64,000 nt of DNA from contig DATMAG010000076.1 of NCBI GenBank assembly GCA_035560235.1, positions 1 to 64,000 on the forward strand. Direction: 5' to 3'. The DNA is from DASRDU01 sp035560235 (GTDB lineage: Bacteria > Acidobacteriota > Blastocatellia > RBC074). The notes under the pieces were generated by a model, which worked only from the letters and a program-made list of their open reading frames with translations, had not been told where the DNA came from and did no database searches. Position numbers and translations under genes: made by a program. Positions 45,158 through 54,195 of the stretch are shown here, in pieces (the stretch's first letter is position 1; each line of letters begins with the position of its first letter).

Positions 45158-45170
45158 GTCTGGAGTAAAG

Positions 45171-47747
45171 ATGAATCACCCTCTCTTCGACAAACTGCAA
45201 AGCCTCACTCAGCAGCAGGCCGCCGATCATCTTTCCGGCCTCAACGCACAGCAGCGCGAAGCCGCCGCCGTCACCGACGGCCCGGTGCTGATTCTGGCCG
45301 GAGCCGGATCAGGCAAGACCCGCGTCATCACTTATCGCATCGCGCATCTGATCGAAAGCGTCGGCGTGCGCCCTGAAAACATTCTCGCCGTGACCTTCAC
45401 CAACAAGGCCGCAGGCGAGATGAAAGAGCGCATCAACAAACTGCTCGCGGGTTATTACGCCAGCGGCAGTCGTTCCGGCGCGCCGCTGCTTTCGACCTTT
45501 CATTCGCTCTGCGTGCGCATTCTGCGGCGCGATATTGAAAAGCTGGAAAAGGGCTACACGCGCTCATTCACGATCTATGACACCGAGGATCAGCAGAAGC
45601 TGATCAAGGGCATTCTCAAGGATATGGGAGTTGGCGACGACAGGCAGATCAGCGTGCGCTCAGTGCAGTCCGCGATCAGCGCCGCCAAAAATCGCGGCGA
45701 AGACCCGCAGCTTTACGCCGCCAAATCTGAATACGGCGATGAACGCCGCGAACTGATCGCCCGCGTCTTCAAGGCTTATGAACAGCGCCTGCAATCATCG
45801 AATGCGCTTGATTTCGATGACCTGCTGATTCGCACCGTGCAACTGCTCAGGCATTCAGCCGAAACGCGCGAGTATTATCACCAGCGTTTTCGCCACGTCA
45901 TGGTTGATGAGTTTCAGGACACCAACGGCATTCAGTACGCGCTCGTGCGCCTGATTGTCGAAGGCAGTTATGCCGGACGCTCGACGCAGCGCGGCGAACA
46001 ACTGCCCGCCGACTTCTGGCAGAACCGCAGCTTGTGCGTGGTGGGCGACGATCAGCAAAGCATCTACGGGTGGCGCGGCTCTGATTTCAAAATCATTCTT
46101 GGCTTCCAGAATGACTACGCCACTGCGAAGGTCGTCAAGCTCGAAGAGAATTATCGTTCGACGAAACGCATTCTCGAAGCTGCCAACAAGGTCATCGCCA
46201 ACAACACCGAGCGCATTGACAAGACGCTTTATTCGAGCGGCGCCGAAGGCGAACGCATCCGGTACGCCCAGGTCTTTGACGGCGATGCCGAAGCGCGTTT
46301 TGTCGTGCAGAAGATCGAAGACCACCTGCGCCGTGAACCCGATTTGCGCGCTGCCGTGCTGTACCGCACCAACGCGCAATCGCGCCAGTTTGAAGAAGCC
46401 TGTCGCCGCGCCGGGCTGAGTTACAACCTCGTTGGCGGCTTCAGTTTTTACGAGCGCGCCGAAGTCAGGGACATCATTGCTTATCTGAAAGTGGCGCTGA
46501 ACACGCACGACGACATTGCGCTGTTGCGCGTCATCAATTCGCCCGCGCGCGGCATCGGCAAATCAACGCTCGATGATCTGGAACGTCGCGCCAGGGATTT
46601 CGGCGTTTCGTACTGGGAAACGATCAGCATCGTCATTGATCAGAACCTGCTGCCCGCGCGCACGGTCAATGCGCTGAAATCATTCCGCGAAATCATCACG
46701 CGCCTCAGTCAGCGCGCCACGAGCGAAAGCGAAAAACTTTCGGACATCGTCAAGGCCGCCGTCATTGACACCGGCTACGAACGCGCGCTGAAGGCCGAAA
46801 ACACTGAGGAAGCCGAAGCCCGCCTGCTCAACCTCGAAGAACTCGTCAACGCTGCCGCTGAAGCCGAGGAACAGGAAGAAACCCTGCGCGATTTTATTGA
46901 TCACGCCGCGCTCGTGGCCGACACCGATCAGATTGACGCTGCCGCGCAGGTCACGCTGATGACGATGCACGCGGCCAAGGGACTGGAATTTCCGCTTGTG
47001 TTCATCGCCGGACTTGAAGAAGGCATCTTTCCGCATTCAAGAGCGCGCGAAAGCCAGAGCGACCTCGAAGAAGAACGCCGCCTGCTGTATGTCGCCATCA
47101 CGCGCGCCGAAAAATATCTTTACATCACGCACGCCATCCGGCGTCGCGTTTATGGCGAAGAAACGCCCGCCGAACCGTCGCGCTTTCTGATGGAGTTTCC
47201 GCTGGAACTGATCGAAGACATTTCATCAGGCCCGAGCTGGCTGCGTTTTGCCAACAAGGCCTCAACTCAGGAGAACCGTCACGCCCTGCGCGTGCTGACC
47301 AGCGAGTCAGATTACCAGGTTGAATACGACGATGAATACCGCCGCTACAGTTCAGGCAGTTCACGTTCCGGTTCAGCTTACGGAGCAAAATTCAGGTCAG
47401 GCTCTTCAGCGTCAGCTTACATTCCGCCCTCTCAGCCGAAGCGCACGAGCAATTACGGCGGGAAGACTTACAACAATACCGACAGCGTGCGCGAGTTCTT
47501 TGCCCGGCAGGGAAAGAAGATTGATGACGGCACGACCGATGAAAGCACCGGCCCGAAACCCGTCAGCAGTAACAAAGTCAGCGCGTCAGGCTTTCGCGCC
47601 AACCTGCGCGTGCGCCATCCAAAGTACGGCCAGGGGTTGATCATCAGAGTCGAAGGTGAAGGCGAGGACGCCAAACTGACCATCAACTTCCCGGGTTACG
47701 GGACGAAGAAGCTGATCGCGAAATATGCGGGGCTGGAAAGACTGTAG
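45171..47747 (+). CDS. pcrA: ATP-dependent DNA helicase PcrA/UvrD
   Basis: The 858-residue protein is a superfamily 1A 3'-5' helicase for excision repair and replication restart. LNAQQREAAAVTDGPVLILA is the Q motif, GAGSGKT (about 44-50) Walker A, VMVDEFQDTNGIQYALV Walker B, VVGDDQQSIYGWRGSDFKII motif III and TMHAAKGLEFPLVFIAGLEE motif V, followed by LLYVAITRAEKYLYITHA. The C-terminus carries the Tudor-like domain (VRHPKYGQGLIIRVEGEGED) that contacts RNA polymerase in relatives. The ATG at 45171 has GGAG about six bases upstream. Confidence 0.95.
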   Translation: MNHPLFDKLQSLTQQQAADHLSGLNAQQREAAAVTDGPVLILAGAGSGKTRVITYRIAHLIESVGVRPENILAVTFTNKAAGEMKERINKLLAGYYASGSRSGAPLLSTFHSLCVRILRRDIEKLEKGYTRSFTIYDTEDQQKLIKGILKDMGVGDDRQISVRSVQSAISAAKNRGEDPQLYAAKSEYGDERRELIARVFKAYEQRLQSSNALDFDDLLIRTVQLLRHSAETREYYHQRFRHVMVDEFQDTNGIQYALVRLIVEGSYAGRSTQRGEQLPADFWQNRSLCVVGDDQQSIYGWRGSDFKIILGFQNDYATAKVVKLEENYRSTKRILEAANKVIANNTERIDKTLYSSGAEGERIRYAQVFDGDAEARFVVQKIEDHLRREPDLRAAVLYRTNAQSRQFEEACRRAGLSYNLVGGFSFYERAEVRDIIAYLKVALNTHDDIALLRVINSPARGIGKSTLDDLERRARDFGVSYWETISIVIDQNLLPARTVNALKSFREIITRLSQRATSESEKLSDIVKAAVIDTGYERALKAENTEEAEARLLNLEELVNAAAEAEEQEETLRDFIDHAALVADTDQIDAAAQVTLMTMHAAKGLEFPLVFIAGLEEGIFPHSRARESQSDLEEERRLLYVAITRAEKYLYITHAIRRRVYGEETPAEPSRFLMEFPLELIEDISSGPSWLRFANKASTQENRHALRVLTSESDYQVEYDDEYRRYSSGSSRSGSAYGAKFRSGSSASAYIPPSQPKRTSNYGGKTYNNTDSVREFFARQGKKIDDGTTDESTGPKPVSSNKVSASGFRANLRVRHPKYGQGLIIRVEGEGEDAKLTINFPGYGTKKLIAKYAGLERL

Positions 47748-47796
47748 TAAGCGGCTCAACGCAACTGAGAAATGCCACCAGCAGGAAAGCAGAATA

Positions 47797-48384
47797 TTGA
47801 GCGGATCCTCCTCACAACTCGTCATCATTGCCGGCCCGAACGGCGCAGGCCAATCAACGCTCGCTCCCCTGCTCCTGCGCGACTGGCTGGGGCTGATGGA
47901 ATTTGTCAATGCTGACACGATTGCGAGCGGGTTGTCTGCCTTTCACCCTGAAAGCGCGGCAATTGAAGCGGGTCGGATCATGCTTCGACGACTGCATGAA
48001 CTTGCGGCAAAAGGCGAGAGTTTTGCCTTTGAAACCACGCTGACAACGCGTTCTTATGCGCGCTGGCTGAGCCAGCTCTCCGGTGGGGGTTATCGGGTCA
48101 GCCTGATGTTTATCTGGCTGGACAGCGCAGAGCTGGCAATTGAACGCGTCAGAGCGCGCGTGGTTTCAGGCGGTCACGACATCCCGGAAGAAACGGTCAG
48201 GCAACGTTACCGGAAAGGGATCTGCAATTTTTTCGCTTTGTACAGGCAGCTTGCCGAGTCATGGGGCGTTTATGATAATTCCGCACCAGGCAGTCCCGTA
48301 ATGCTTGCCCAGGGCGAAAGAACTTCTGTCCAAAGAGTCTTTCTCCCGGATCGCTGGGCGCGATTTTGTGAGGTCGCAAAATGA
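47797..48384 (+). CDS. Zeta-toxin-like P-loop protein with altered Walker A
   Basis: The 195-residue protein resembles the chromosomal Zeta-toxin-like kinases: LVIIAGPNGAGQSTLAPLLL is the P-loop, FVNADTIASGLSAFHPESAA holds the catalytic aspartate region, AAKGESFAFETTLTTRSYAR the next motif, and IPEETVRQRYRKGICNFFAL the lid arginines. The essential Walker A lysine is glutamine here (Q19, GAGQST in place of GAGKST), so activity is doubtful. The TTG at 47797 follows AGGAAAG and fits the family; the longer frame back to 47725 overlaps pcrA. The next small gene overlaps its stop (ATGA) and is its probable partner. Confidence 0.8.
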   Translation: MSGSSSQLVIIAGPNGAGQSTLAPLLLRDWLGLMEFVNADTIASGLSAFHPESAAIEAGRIMLRRLHELAAKGESFAFETTLTTRSYARWLSQLSGGGYRVSLMFIWLDSAELAIERVRARVVSGGHDIPEETVRQRYRKGICNFFALYRQLAESWGVYDNSAPGSPVMLAQGERTSVQRVFLPDRWARFCEVAK

Positions 48385-48593
48385 AGCGTGAAATCCCCGA
48401 AAAGCTCTTTGCAGAGCACGGCCAGGAAATCGAGGATATTTTCCGCCGTGCTGTCAGACACGCACTCTGGAAGCATAAGCGGCTGGGGCAATCAATTGCC
48501 GCCTCACGTGATGGCAGGGTTGTGATTATCCCCCCTGAAGAAATTCCGGTCAGCGATGCTGCTGACGATGTAATTGCGAAAGAGGTTGAATAA
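48381..48593 (+). CDS. Small partner protein of the Zeta-like gene (putative antitoxin)
   Basis: The 70-residue protein has a helical, acidic N-terminal half (EKLFAEHGQEIEDIFRRAVR) and then HKRLGQSIAASRDGRVVIIP with PEEIPV. Small proteins with this RDGKVV-PPEEI pattern are often found beside Zeta-like P-loop genes. The start overlaps the toxin stop (ATGA), so translation is coupled. Role as an antitoxin is inferred from gene order only. Confidence 0.7.
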   Translation: MKREIPEKLFAEHGQEIEDIFRRAVRHALWKHKRLGQSIAASRDGRVVIIPPEEIPVSDAADDVIAKEVE

Positions 48594-48618
48594 CGCTGGC
48601 AATCATCATCTGTCCCCT

Positions 48619-49293
48619 TCACTCATCCCAGCGGAAGCGCTGCTCGCGCCACGGGTCGCCGTTCATGTGGTAGCCGCCGTCTTCCCAGTACCCGGCTTTG
48701 TCCTCGCGCAGAAATTCAATCGCCCGAATCCATTTGGCGCTTTTCCACGCATAGAGGCGGGGCACGATCAGTCGTACCGGGCCGCCGTGTTCGATTGAAA
48801 GCGGCACGCCATCGTGTTCCCACGCCAGCAGCGCGTCTTCGGTCAGAAAGGCATCCAGCGGCATGTTTGTTGTCCATCCGTTGTCATAAGCGTGCGCCAG
48901 AACAAAACGCGCTTCGGATCTGACGCGGCAGCGACTCGCCAGTTCGCGTGTCGCCACGCCTGTCCACAGATTGCCGAGGCGCGACCATTTCGTAACGCAG
49001 TGAAAATCAGAAAAGACCTGCACCTGCGGCAGCGATTTCAATTCAGCGAGCGTGAATGACAGCGGCTCTTCGACCAGCCCTGTGAGTTCAATCTTCCAGG
49101 TTGCCAGGTCAATGCGCGGCGGCCCCGAAGCGTCCAGCACCGGCCAGCGGCGCGTGCGCGACTGGCCTGGCGGAATGCGGTCTTCGCGCAATGTGTCGGG
49201 GCTGATGATGACATTCGCGGCCTGACTTTCAGGGCGCGGCGGCTCACCGGCCTGATACTTTTCATCACCAAACGGATTATCAAAAAGACTCAT
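48619..49293 (-). CDS. Sulfite-oxidase-like molybdopterin oxidoreductase
   Basis: The 224-residue protein is a single-domain member of the sulfite oxidase/MsrP molybdopterin family. The N-terminal part has PGQSRTRRWPVLDASGPP. The molybdenum-ligating cysteine is in QVFSDFHCVTKWSRLGNLW, and VLAHAYDNGWTTNMPLDAFL, LAWEHDGVPLSIEHGGPVRL and PRLYAWKSAKWIRAIEFL follow in family order. The ending GYHMNGDPWREQRF is typical. No signal peptide is visible, so it is probably cytoplasmic. The physiological substrate is unknown. Confidence 0.88.
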   Translation of the reverse strand: MSLFDNPFGDEKYQAGEPPRPESQAANVIISPDTLREDRIPPGQSRTRRWPVLDASGPPRIDLATWKIELTGLVEEPLSFTLAELKSLPQVQVFSDFHCVTKWSRLGNLWTGVATRELASRCRVRSEARFVLAHAYDNGWTTNMPLDAFLTEDALLAWEHDGVPLSIEHGGPVRLIVPRLYAWKSAKWIRAIEFLREDKAGYWEDGGYHMNGDPWREQRFRWDE

Positions 49294-49313
49294 CGCAATT
49301 CCTCAGAAAACAT

Positions 49314-49381
49314 CCACGAACACACACGAAGAAACACGAAGCTCAGTTCAACCCTTCGTGTCTCTTCGTGAAACTTCGTGG
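49314..49381. repeat. Intergenic palindrome, CACGAAGAAACACGAAG family
   Basis: Arms 49314-49341 and 49354-49381 (28 bp each) are imperfect reverse complements built from CACGAAG units. The loop is 12 bp. It lies between the divergent sulfite-oxidase-like and iscS genes. Confidence 0.85.
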
Positions 49382-49537
49382 CTGAGATGTTCATTTTTCA
49401 ATCGCGGCTCTCTCTGAGTATCCGGTTCTGAAATCACAATTACAACCCGGCGTATTCCCGCACGGCCACAATCGCTGCCTGGCAAAAGCGGGCGGGATTA
49501 TTTATTCTTGAATTCAACATTCGCAGGTTTCAATTCT

Positions 49538-50773
49538 ATGACTCAGACGAAGACTCAGACAAAGAGAATTTACCTCGACAACAGCGCCACGACGCGGGTT
49601 GATGATGAAGTGGTGCGGGCGATGCTGCCCTTTTTCACCGAAGTTTACGGCAACGCATCGAGCACGCATCAGTGGGGACAGCGTGCGCGGCAGGCGATTG
49701 AAGAGGCCCGGCAGCAGGTCGCGCAGTTATTGAATGCCGACAAGACCGAGATCACTTTTCTTTCGGGCGGGACTGAAGCCGACAACCTGGCCATTAAGGG
49801 GATTGCCGAAGCGCACGTCGAAAAGGGACGGCACATCATCACTTCACAGATCGAACATCCGGCTGTGCTGACGACGTGCGGGCATCTCGAAAAACAGGGC
49901 TGGCGCGTGTCTTACCTGCCGGTGTATCGCGAAGGCATCGTGCGCGTTGAGGACGTGCGCGCGGCGCTGACCGATGAAACCACGCTGATTACGGTGATGC
50001 ACGTCAACAACGAAATCGGGACGATTCAGCCGCTTCGGGAAATCGGTGCGCTCGTCAGAGAGCGCCGTCAGGCCGGGCAGAGGCATCTGCACCTGCACAC
50101 TGACGCCGTGCAGTCGGTCGGCAAGATTCCGGTTGATGTGAAGGAACTCGGCGTTGATCTGCTCTCGCTCTCGGCGCACAAGATTCACGGGCCGAAAGGC
50201 ATCGGCGCACTGTACGTGCGGCGCGGCGTGCGGCTGCGCTCGCAGATGCACGGCGGCCATCACGAACGCGACCGGCGGGCCGGAACTGAAAGCGTGCCGC
50301 TGATTGTGGGACTCGGAAAGGCTGCGGAACTTTCAGGACTGCGGCTGGATGACTTCACGGCGCGGACGCGTGAACTGCGCGATTACCTTGAAGCAGAAAT
50401 TCTCAAACGCATTCCTGACACGATTCGCAACGGTGACGCTGAACGCCGTGTGCCGCACATTTCGAGCATCAGTTTTGAGCATGTCGAAGGCGAAGGGCTG
50501 ATGATTTCGCTCGATCTGAAGGGCGTGGCGGTTTCGACGGGGTCGGCCTGTTCGTCAGGCTCGCTGGAACCTTCGCACGTGCTGATGGCGATTGGGCTGC
50601 CGAGCGACACCGGGCGCGGTTCGCTGCGCTTCAGTCTGAGCAGGAACACGACGCGCGAAGAGATTGATTACGTGCTCGAAGTTCTGCCGCCGCTCGTCGA
50701 AAAGCTGCGACGACTCTCGCCGCTCGCAAAACAGAAGCAGAACACGACTGAACCCGTTTCTCTCCCGGCCTGA
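49538..50773 (+). CDS. iscS: Cysteine desulfurase (IscS/NifS type)
   Basis: The 411-residue PLP enzyme takes sulfur from cysteine for iron-sulfur clusters. IYLDNSATTRVDDEVVRAML starts the fold, ITFLSGGTEADNLAIKG and IEHPAVLTTCGHLE hold cofactor contacts, and the PLP lysine is in LSLSAHKIHGPKGIGALYVR. The active-site cysteine lies in STGSACSSGSLEPSHVLMAI. The ATG at 49538 fits the family; a TTG at 49508 is possible. The scaffold gene iscU follows on the same strand. Confidence 0.94.
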   Translation: MTQTKTQTKRIYLDNSATTRVDDEVVRAMLPFFTEVYGNASSTHQWGQRARQAIEEARQQVAQLLNADKTEITFLSGGTEADNLAIKGIAEAHVEKGRHIITSQIEHPAVLTTCGHLEKQGWRVSYLPVYREGIVRVEDVRAALTDETTLITVMHVNNEIGTIQPLREIGALVRERRQAGQRHLHLHTDAVQSVGKIPVDVKELGVDLLSLSAHKIHGPKGIGALYVRRGVRLRSQMHGGHHERDRRAGTESVPLIVGLGKAAELSGLRLDDFTARTRELRDYLEAEILKRIPDTIRNGDAERRVPHISSISFEHVEGEGLMISLDLKGVAVSTGSACSSGSLEPSHVLMAIGLPSDTGRGSLRFSLSRNTTREEIDYVLEVLPPLVEKLRRLSPLAKQKQNTTEPVSLPA

Positions 50774-50886
50774 AACATTCAGTGCCGCCACAACGACGAA
50801 CATTCATTGTGGGCAGCGGGAGGCTCGTTATAGAGTTGCCCCGGTCAGCAGGCCAGCTCGGCCGGATCTGTCGGCTCAGAAGTACC

Positions 50887-51249
50887 ATGTACAGCGCAGC
50901 AGTTCTCGATCATCTTGAAAATCCGCGCAATGCGGGTGAAATGGAAGATGCTTCGGCGCGGGGCGAAGCGAGCAATCCTGTCTGTGGCGATCTGCTTCAC
51001 CTTTATCTGAAGGTTGAAGATGAGAGAATCACGGCGGCGAGTTTCACGGTCAGAGGCTGCCCGCCGAGCATTGCCGCCGGATCAGCGCTGACTGAAATGA
51101 TTCGCGGCCTGACGCTCGATGAGGCGCGCGCGCTTGCGCCGCGCGATGTCACTCAGGCCCTTGAGACACTGCCGCGCAACAAGGAACATTGCTCGGTTCT
51201 CGCCATTGACGCGCTCAGAGCCGCGCTGGCTCGCTACCGACACTCATGA
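50887..51249 (+). CDS. iscU: Iron-sulfur cluster scaffold, IscU/NifU N-terminal type
   Basis: The 120-residue protein is a cluster assembly scaffold. It starts MYSAAVLDHLENPRNAGEME. The three ligand cysteines are C33 in NPVCGD, C58 in RGCPPS and C102 in KEHCSV. The ATG at 50887 is preferred to an upstream frame from 50782 that adds 35 unrelated residues. The gene follows iscS and its stop overlaps the glcE start (ATGA), so cluster assembly and a glycolate oxidase with iron-sulfur subunit are made together. Confidence 0.92.
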   Translation: MYSAAVLDHLENPRNAGEMEDASARGEASNPVCGDLLHLYLKVEDERITAASFTVRGCPPSIAAGSALTEMIRGLTLDEARALAPRDVTQALETLPRNKEHCSVLAIDALRAALARYRHS

Positions 51250-52577
51250 CTGCATCCATTATTGAACGCCCGCCCGAAAAGATCGCGCAACGCTGCACTG
51301 AAGCCTTTGGACAGGATCGCGTGCTGATGGCGATTGGCGAACATTACCGCATCGCCGATGAATCGCAGCGCGTCGTCGCTCTGCCGCATTCGATTGAGGA
51401 ACTGAGCGAGATGCTGCGCTTTGCGGCGAGCGAGCGAATGTGCGTGATTCCAGCCGGAGCGGGGACGTGGCTCGAAATGGGCAACAGGCCTGTGCGCGCG
51501 CATCTGGTCATCTCGACGGCGCAGATGAAGCGCGTCCTGGAATATGAACCCGCTGACCTGACGGCGACGCTCGAAGCCGGATGCGCGCTCGCGGAATTCA
51601 ACGCGCGGGCGGCGGAACACAATCAGCGGATTCCGCTCGATCCGTTCGGGCACACACAGTCAACGATTGGCGCGATTGTGGCCACTGCAAGTCACGGGCC
51701 GCTGCGCTGCGCTTTCGGCACGCCGCGCGACTGGGTCGTCGGCATGCGCGTCGCGCACATTGACGGGCGCATCACGAAAGCGGGCGGCAAGGTCGTCAAG
51801 AACGTGGCGGGATACGATTTGTGCAAACTTTACACCGGCAGTTTCGGGACGCTCGGCATCATCGGTGAAATCAGTTTCAAGCTGCGCGCGCTGCCTGCCA
51901 CTGAACGCACGATGTTCTTCTTCGGTCAGGATGCCGCCAGGCTGTGCGCGCTTGCTGCCAGGCTGATGAATTCGGATGTGCAGCCCGCGGCCATGGAACT
52001 CTTTTCGCTGAAGTTCGACGGTCTCAGGCTGGAATACGGCGAAGGGCGATTCACGCTGGCGCTGCGTTTCATCAGCGAGCCTGAGACGATTGATGCGCAG
52101 ATCGTCGAAGCTTCGCGGCTGGGCCGGGAGTTTCGTCAGACAGTTCTCTCTGATGATGAAGCGCGCGATTTCTGGCGCGATTATTACGAGGACGAATCGG
52201 CGGAAGACTGGGACATCATTCTGCGCGTCAGCGTGCTGCCGTCAGATACTGCGATGATGATTGCCGAAATCGGCTCAACGATTCCGCAGGCGGCGCTGCG
52301 CGTTCACGCAGGCAACGGCATCATTCGCGTTCAGGCGAAATCACACACACTCGCGGAGTTCAAAAAACGCCAGCGCCCGCTGCGGCTGGCGGAACTGCGC
52401 CAGCACACACACCTGCGCGGCGGACAGATGATTATTCTGCGTCTGCCGCCGGAACTGAAAAATCAGCTCGATGCCTGGGGCGACCCTGGCCAGACTGCGC
52501 CGCTGATGCAGGCGCTCAAGAAAAAATTCGATCCGCAGTCATTACTCAATCCCGGTCGCTTCGTCGCCGGAATCTGA
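51246..52577 (+). CDS. glcE: FAD-linked oxidase, glycolate oxidase subunit GlcE-like
   Basis: The 443-residue protein is a PCMH-type FAD-binding subunit. MCVIPAGAGTWLEMGNRPV and TATLEAGCALAEFNARAAEH, then PLDPFGHTQSTIGAIVATAS and GMRVAHIDGRITKAGGKVVK, carry the FAD contacts. KNVAGYDLCKLYTGSFGTLG is the usual C-terminal half of the domain, and the final helix ends SLLNPGRFVAGI. With GlcF and GlcD it would oxidise glycolate to glyoxylate and pass electrons to quinone. GlcD is not in the window. The start overlaps the iscU stop. Confidence 0.9.
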   Translation: MTASIIERPPEKIAQRCTEAFGQDRVLMAIGEHYRIADESQRVVALPHSIEELSEMLRFAASERMCVIPAGAGTWLEMGNRPVRAHLVISTAQMKRVLEYEPADLTATLEAGCALAEFNARAAEHNQRIPLDPFGHTQSTIGAIVATASHGPLRCAFGTPRDWVVGMRVAHIDGRITKAGGKVVKNVAGYDLCKLYTGSFGTLGIIGEISFKLRALPATERTMFFFGQDAARLCALAARLMNSDVQPAAMELFSLKFDGLRLEYGEGRFTLALRFISEPETIDAQIVEASRLGREFRQTVLSDDEARDFWRDYYEDESAEDWDIILRVSVLPSDTAMMIAEIGSTIPQAALRVHAGNGIIRVQAKSHTLAEFKKRQRPLRLAELRQHTHLRGGQMIILRLPPELKNQLDAWGDPGQTAPLMQALKKKFDPQSLLNPGRFVAGI

Positions 52578-52580
52578 AAT

Positions 52581-52651
52581 GCAGTGGTCAGTGGTCAGTC
52601 GCCCGTTATTTGACTGCTGTCCTGTGAAACCAGATCAACTGACCACTAACA
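52581..52651. repeat. Intergenic palindrome, TGGTCAGTGGTCAGT family
   Basis: The left arm 52581-52599 (GCAGTGGTCAGTGGTCAGT) pairs with the right arm 52637-52651 (AACTGACCACTAACA) imperfectly; further bases in between are weakly paired. It separates glcE from glcF. Confidence 0.7.
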
Positions 52652-52658
52652 GCTGAGC

Positions 52659-54050
52659 ATGCGCAAACAACTTTCGATTCTGCCAAACGCGCTCAACGCT
52701 GAGATGGAAAAGATTCTCGGCTGCATTCATTGCGGGCTGTGTCTGCCTGCGTGTCCGACCTACAACCAGGTCGGCAATGAAAACGACAGCCCGCGCGGGC
52801 GCATTTACCTGATGCGCGCCGTGGCCGAAGGACGGCTGGAAGCTGACAACGAAAAATTCGCGCGTCACATTGATCTCTGCCTCGGCTGCCGCGCCTGCGA
52901 AACGGCCTGCCCTGCCGGTGTGAATTACGGTTTTCTGCTCGAAGCAGCGCGCTCTGAAATTCTCAGCCACGAGAAAGGTCTCAGCGCCGACCCGCAGAAG
53001 CGGATGCTCAGAGCGGCGTTGCAGAAGGTCTTTCCGAACCCCGAACGACTCAGCCAGGTGCTGGCCCTGACGCGCTGGTTCCGCGACAGCAATCTGATTC
53101 TGCTGCCGCTGCATTTTGCGCCGCTGCGCTGGCTGCTCAAAAAGCTCATCCCGCAGTCGCAGTTTGCGCTCTCGCTGCTCGTGGCCAGCAAACCTGTCTT
53201 CAGAAAGGCGGCGAAAATCAAAAAGAAATTTCAGGGTGTCACTGTTTCAGTAGCCATTGATGAAAACCTGCCGAATGAGCCGCGCCTCGTTTCAGTTTTC
53301 AAAGGCTGCGTGATGGACGGACTGTTCAGGCATACGAATGAGGCGACAGCGCGGGTGCTGGCGGCGAACGGCTGTCTGTTCCATCCGGTGAAAGCTCAGG
53401 TCTGCTGCGGCGCGCTGCACGCGCACTCAGGCGATCTCGAAACCGCTCGCGATCTGGCGCGCCGCAACATTGACGCATTCGACGCAGGCGGTGAAACGGA
53501 GATTCCGTCAACGATCATCATCAACGCTGCCGGTTGCGGAGCGATGCTGAAGGAGTACGGCGAACTGCTCAGACACGACGAGAAGTACGCGCATCGCGCC
53601 GAACTGTTCAGCAGCCGCGTAAAGGATGTTTCCGAGTATCTGAATGAAATCGGCCCGCGCCAGGGAGCGCCGATGCCTGAACGAGTGACTTACGACGCGC
53701 CCTGCCATCTTTATCACGCGCAGCGCGTCACGACCGCGCCGCAGCAGGTGCTGAAGGCCGCGATTCCCGATCTGAAGCTGATTCCGCTCGAAGGCCTGAC
53801 TGACTGCTGCGGCGGCGCAGGCATTTACAACCTCAGCGAACCGCAGATGTCAGCCCGCATCCTGAGTGACAAAACAGAGAAGGTGAAAGCCACCAAAGCC
53901 GAACTGCTGCTGACGGCCAATCCCGGCTGCCACATGCAGCTTGGCGCAGGCGCGAGGATTTACGGCGCTGAATGCCAGGTCGCGCACGTCGTTGAACTGA
54001 TTGACGAGTCCTACCGCCGCGCCGGGTATTACGAAAACAGCCCGGAATAA
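52659..54050 (+). CDS. glcF: Glycolate oxidase iron-sulfur subunit GlcF-like
   Basis: The 463-residue protein has two ferredoxin-type 4Fe-4S sites near the N-terminus (CIHCGLCLPACPTY and CLGCRACETACPAG) and two CCG domains, with YDAPCHLYHAQRV and DCCGGAGIYNL carrying paired cysteines. It relays electrons from the FAD subunits to the membrane. The ATG at 52659 follows the palindrome with little ribosome-site signal. It works with glcE upstream; the missing GlcD subunit must lie elsewhere, or the enzyme is a related D-2-hydroxyacid or lactate oxidase. Confidence 0.91.
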   Translation: MRKQLSILPNALNAEMEKILGCIHCGLCLPACPTYNQVGNENDSPRGRIYLMRAVAEGRLEADNEKFARHIDLCLGCRACETACPAGVNYGFLLEAARSEILSHEKGLSADPQKRMLRAALQKVFPNPERLSQVLALTRWFRDSNLILLPLHFAPLRWLLKKLIPQSQFALSLLVASKPVFRKAAKIKKKFQGVTVSVAIDENLPNEPRLVSVFKGCVMDGLFRHTNEATARVLAANGCLFHPVKAQVCCGALHAHSGDLETARDLARRNIDAFDAGGETEIPSTIIINAAGCGAMLKEYGELLRHDEKYAHRAELFSSRVKDVSEYLNEIGPRQGAPMPERVTYDAPCHLYHAQRVTTAPQQVLKAAIPDLKLIPLEGLTDCCGGAGIYNLSEPQMSARILSDKTEKVKATKAELLLTANPGCHMQLGAGARIYGAECQVAHVVELIDESYRRAGYYENSPE

Positions 54051-54195
54051 TCGGGGCGGGAATGCAGTGACAAATCACGTCACGTGCCGGAATTCGTTTC
54101 TTGACTCGGCCTGTGACATTTTGTCAGTATGCGGGCCAGCAAAACGCAACCGGAGCGGCCTCCTTCGGTCAGCAGTTTCGAGGAGGTTATTTGCC

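Noticed and set aside
47725..47796. Start of the Zeta-like gene inside pcrA
   Set aside because: The first 24 codons match nothing and overlap pcrA; a TTG with a good ribosome site at 47797 gives the family N-terminus.
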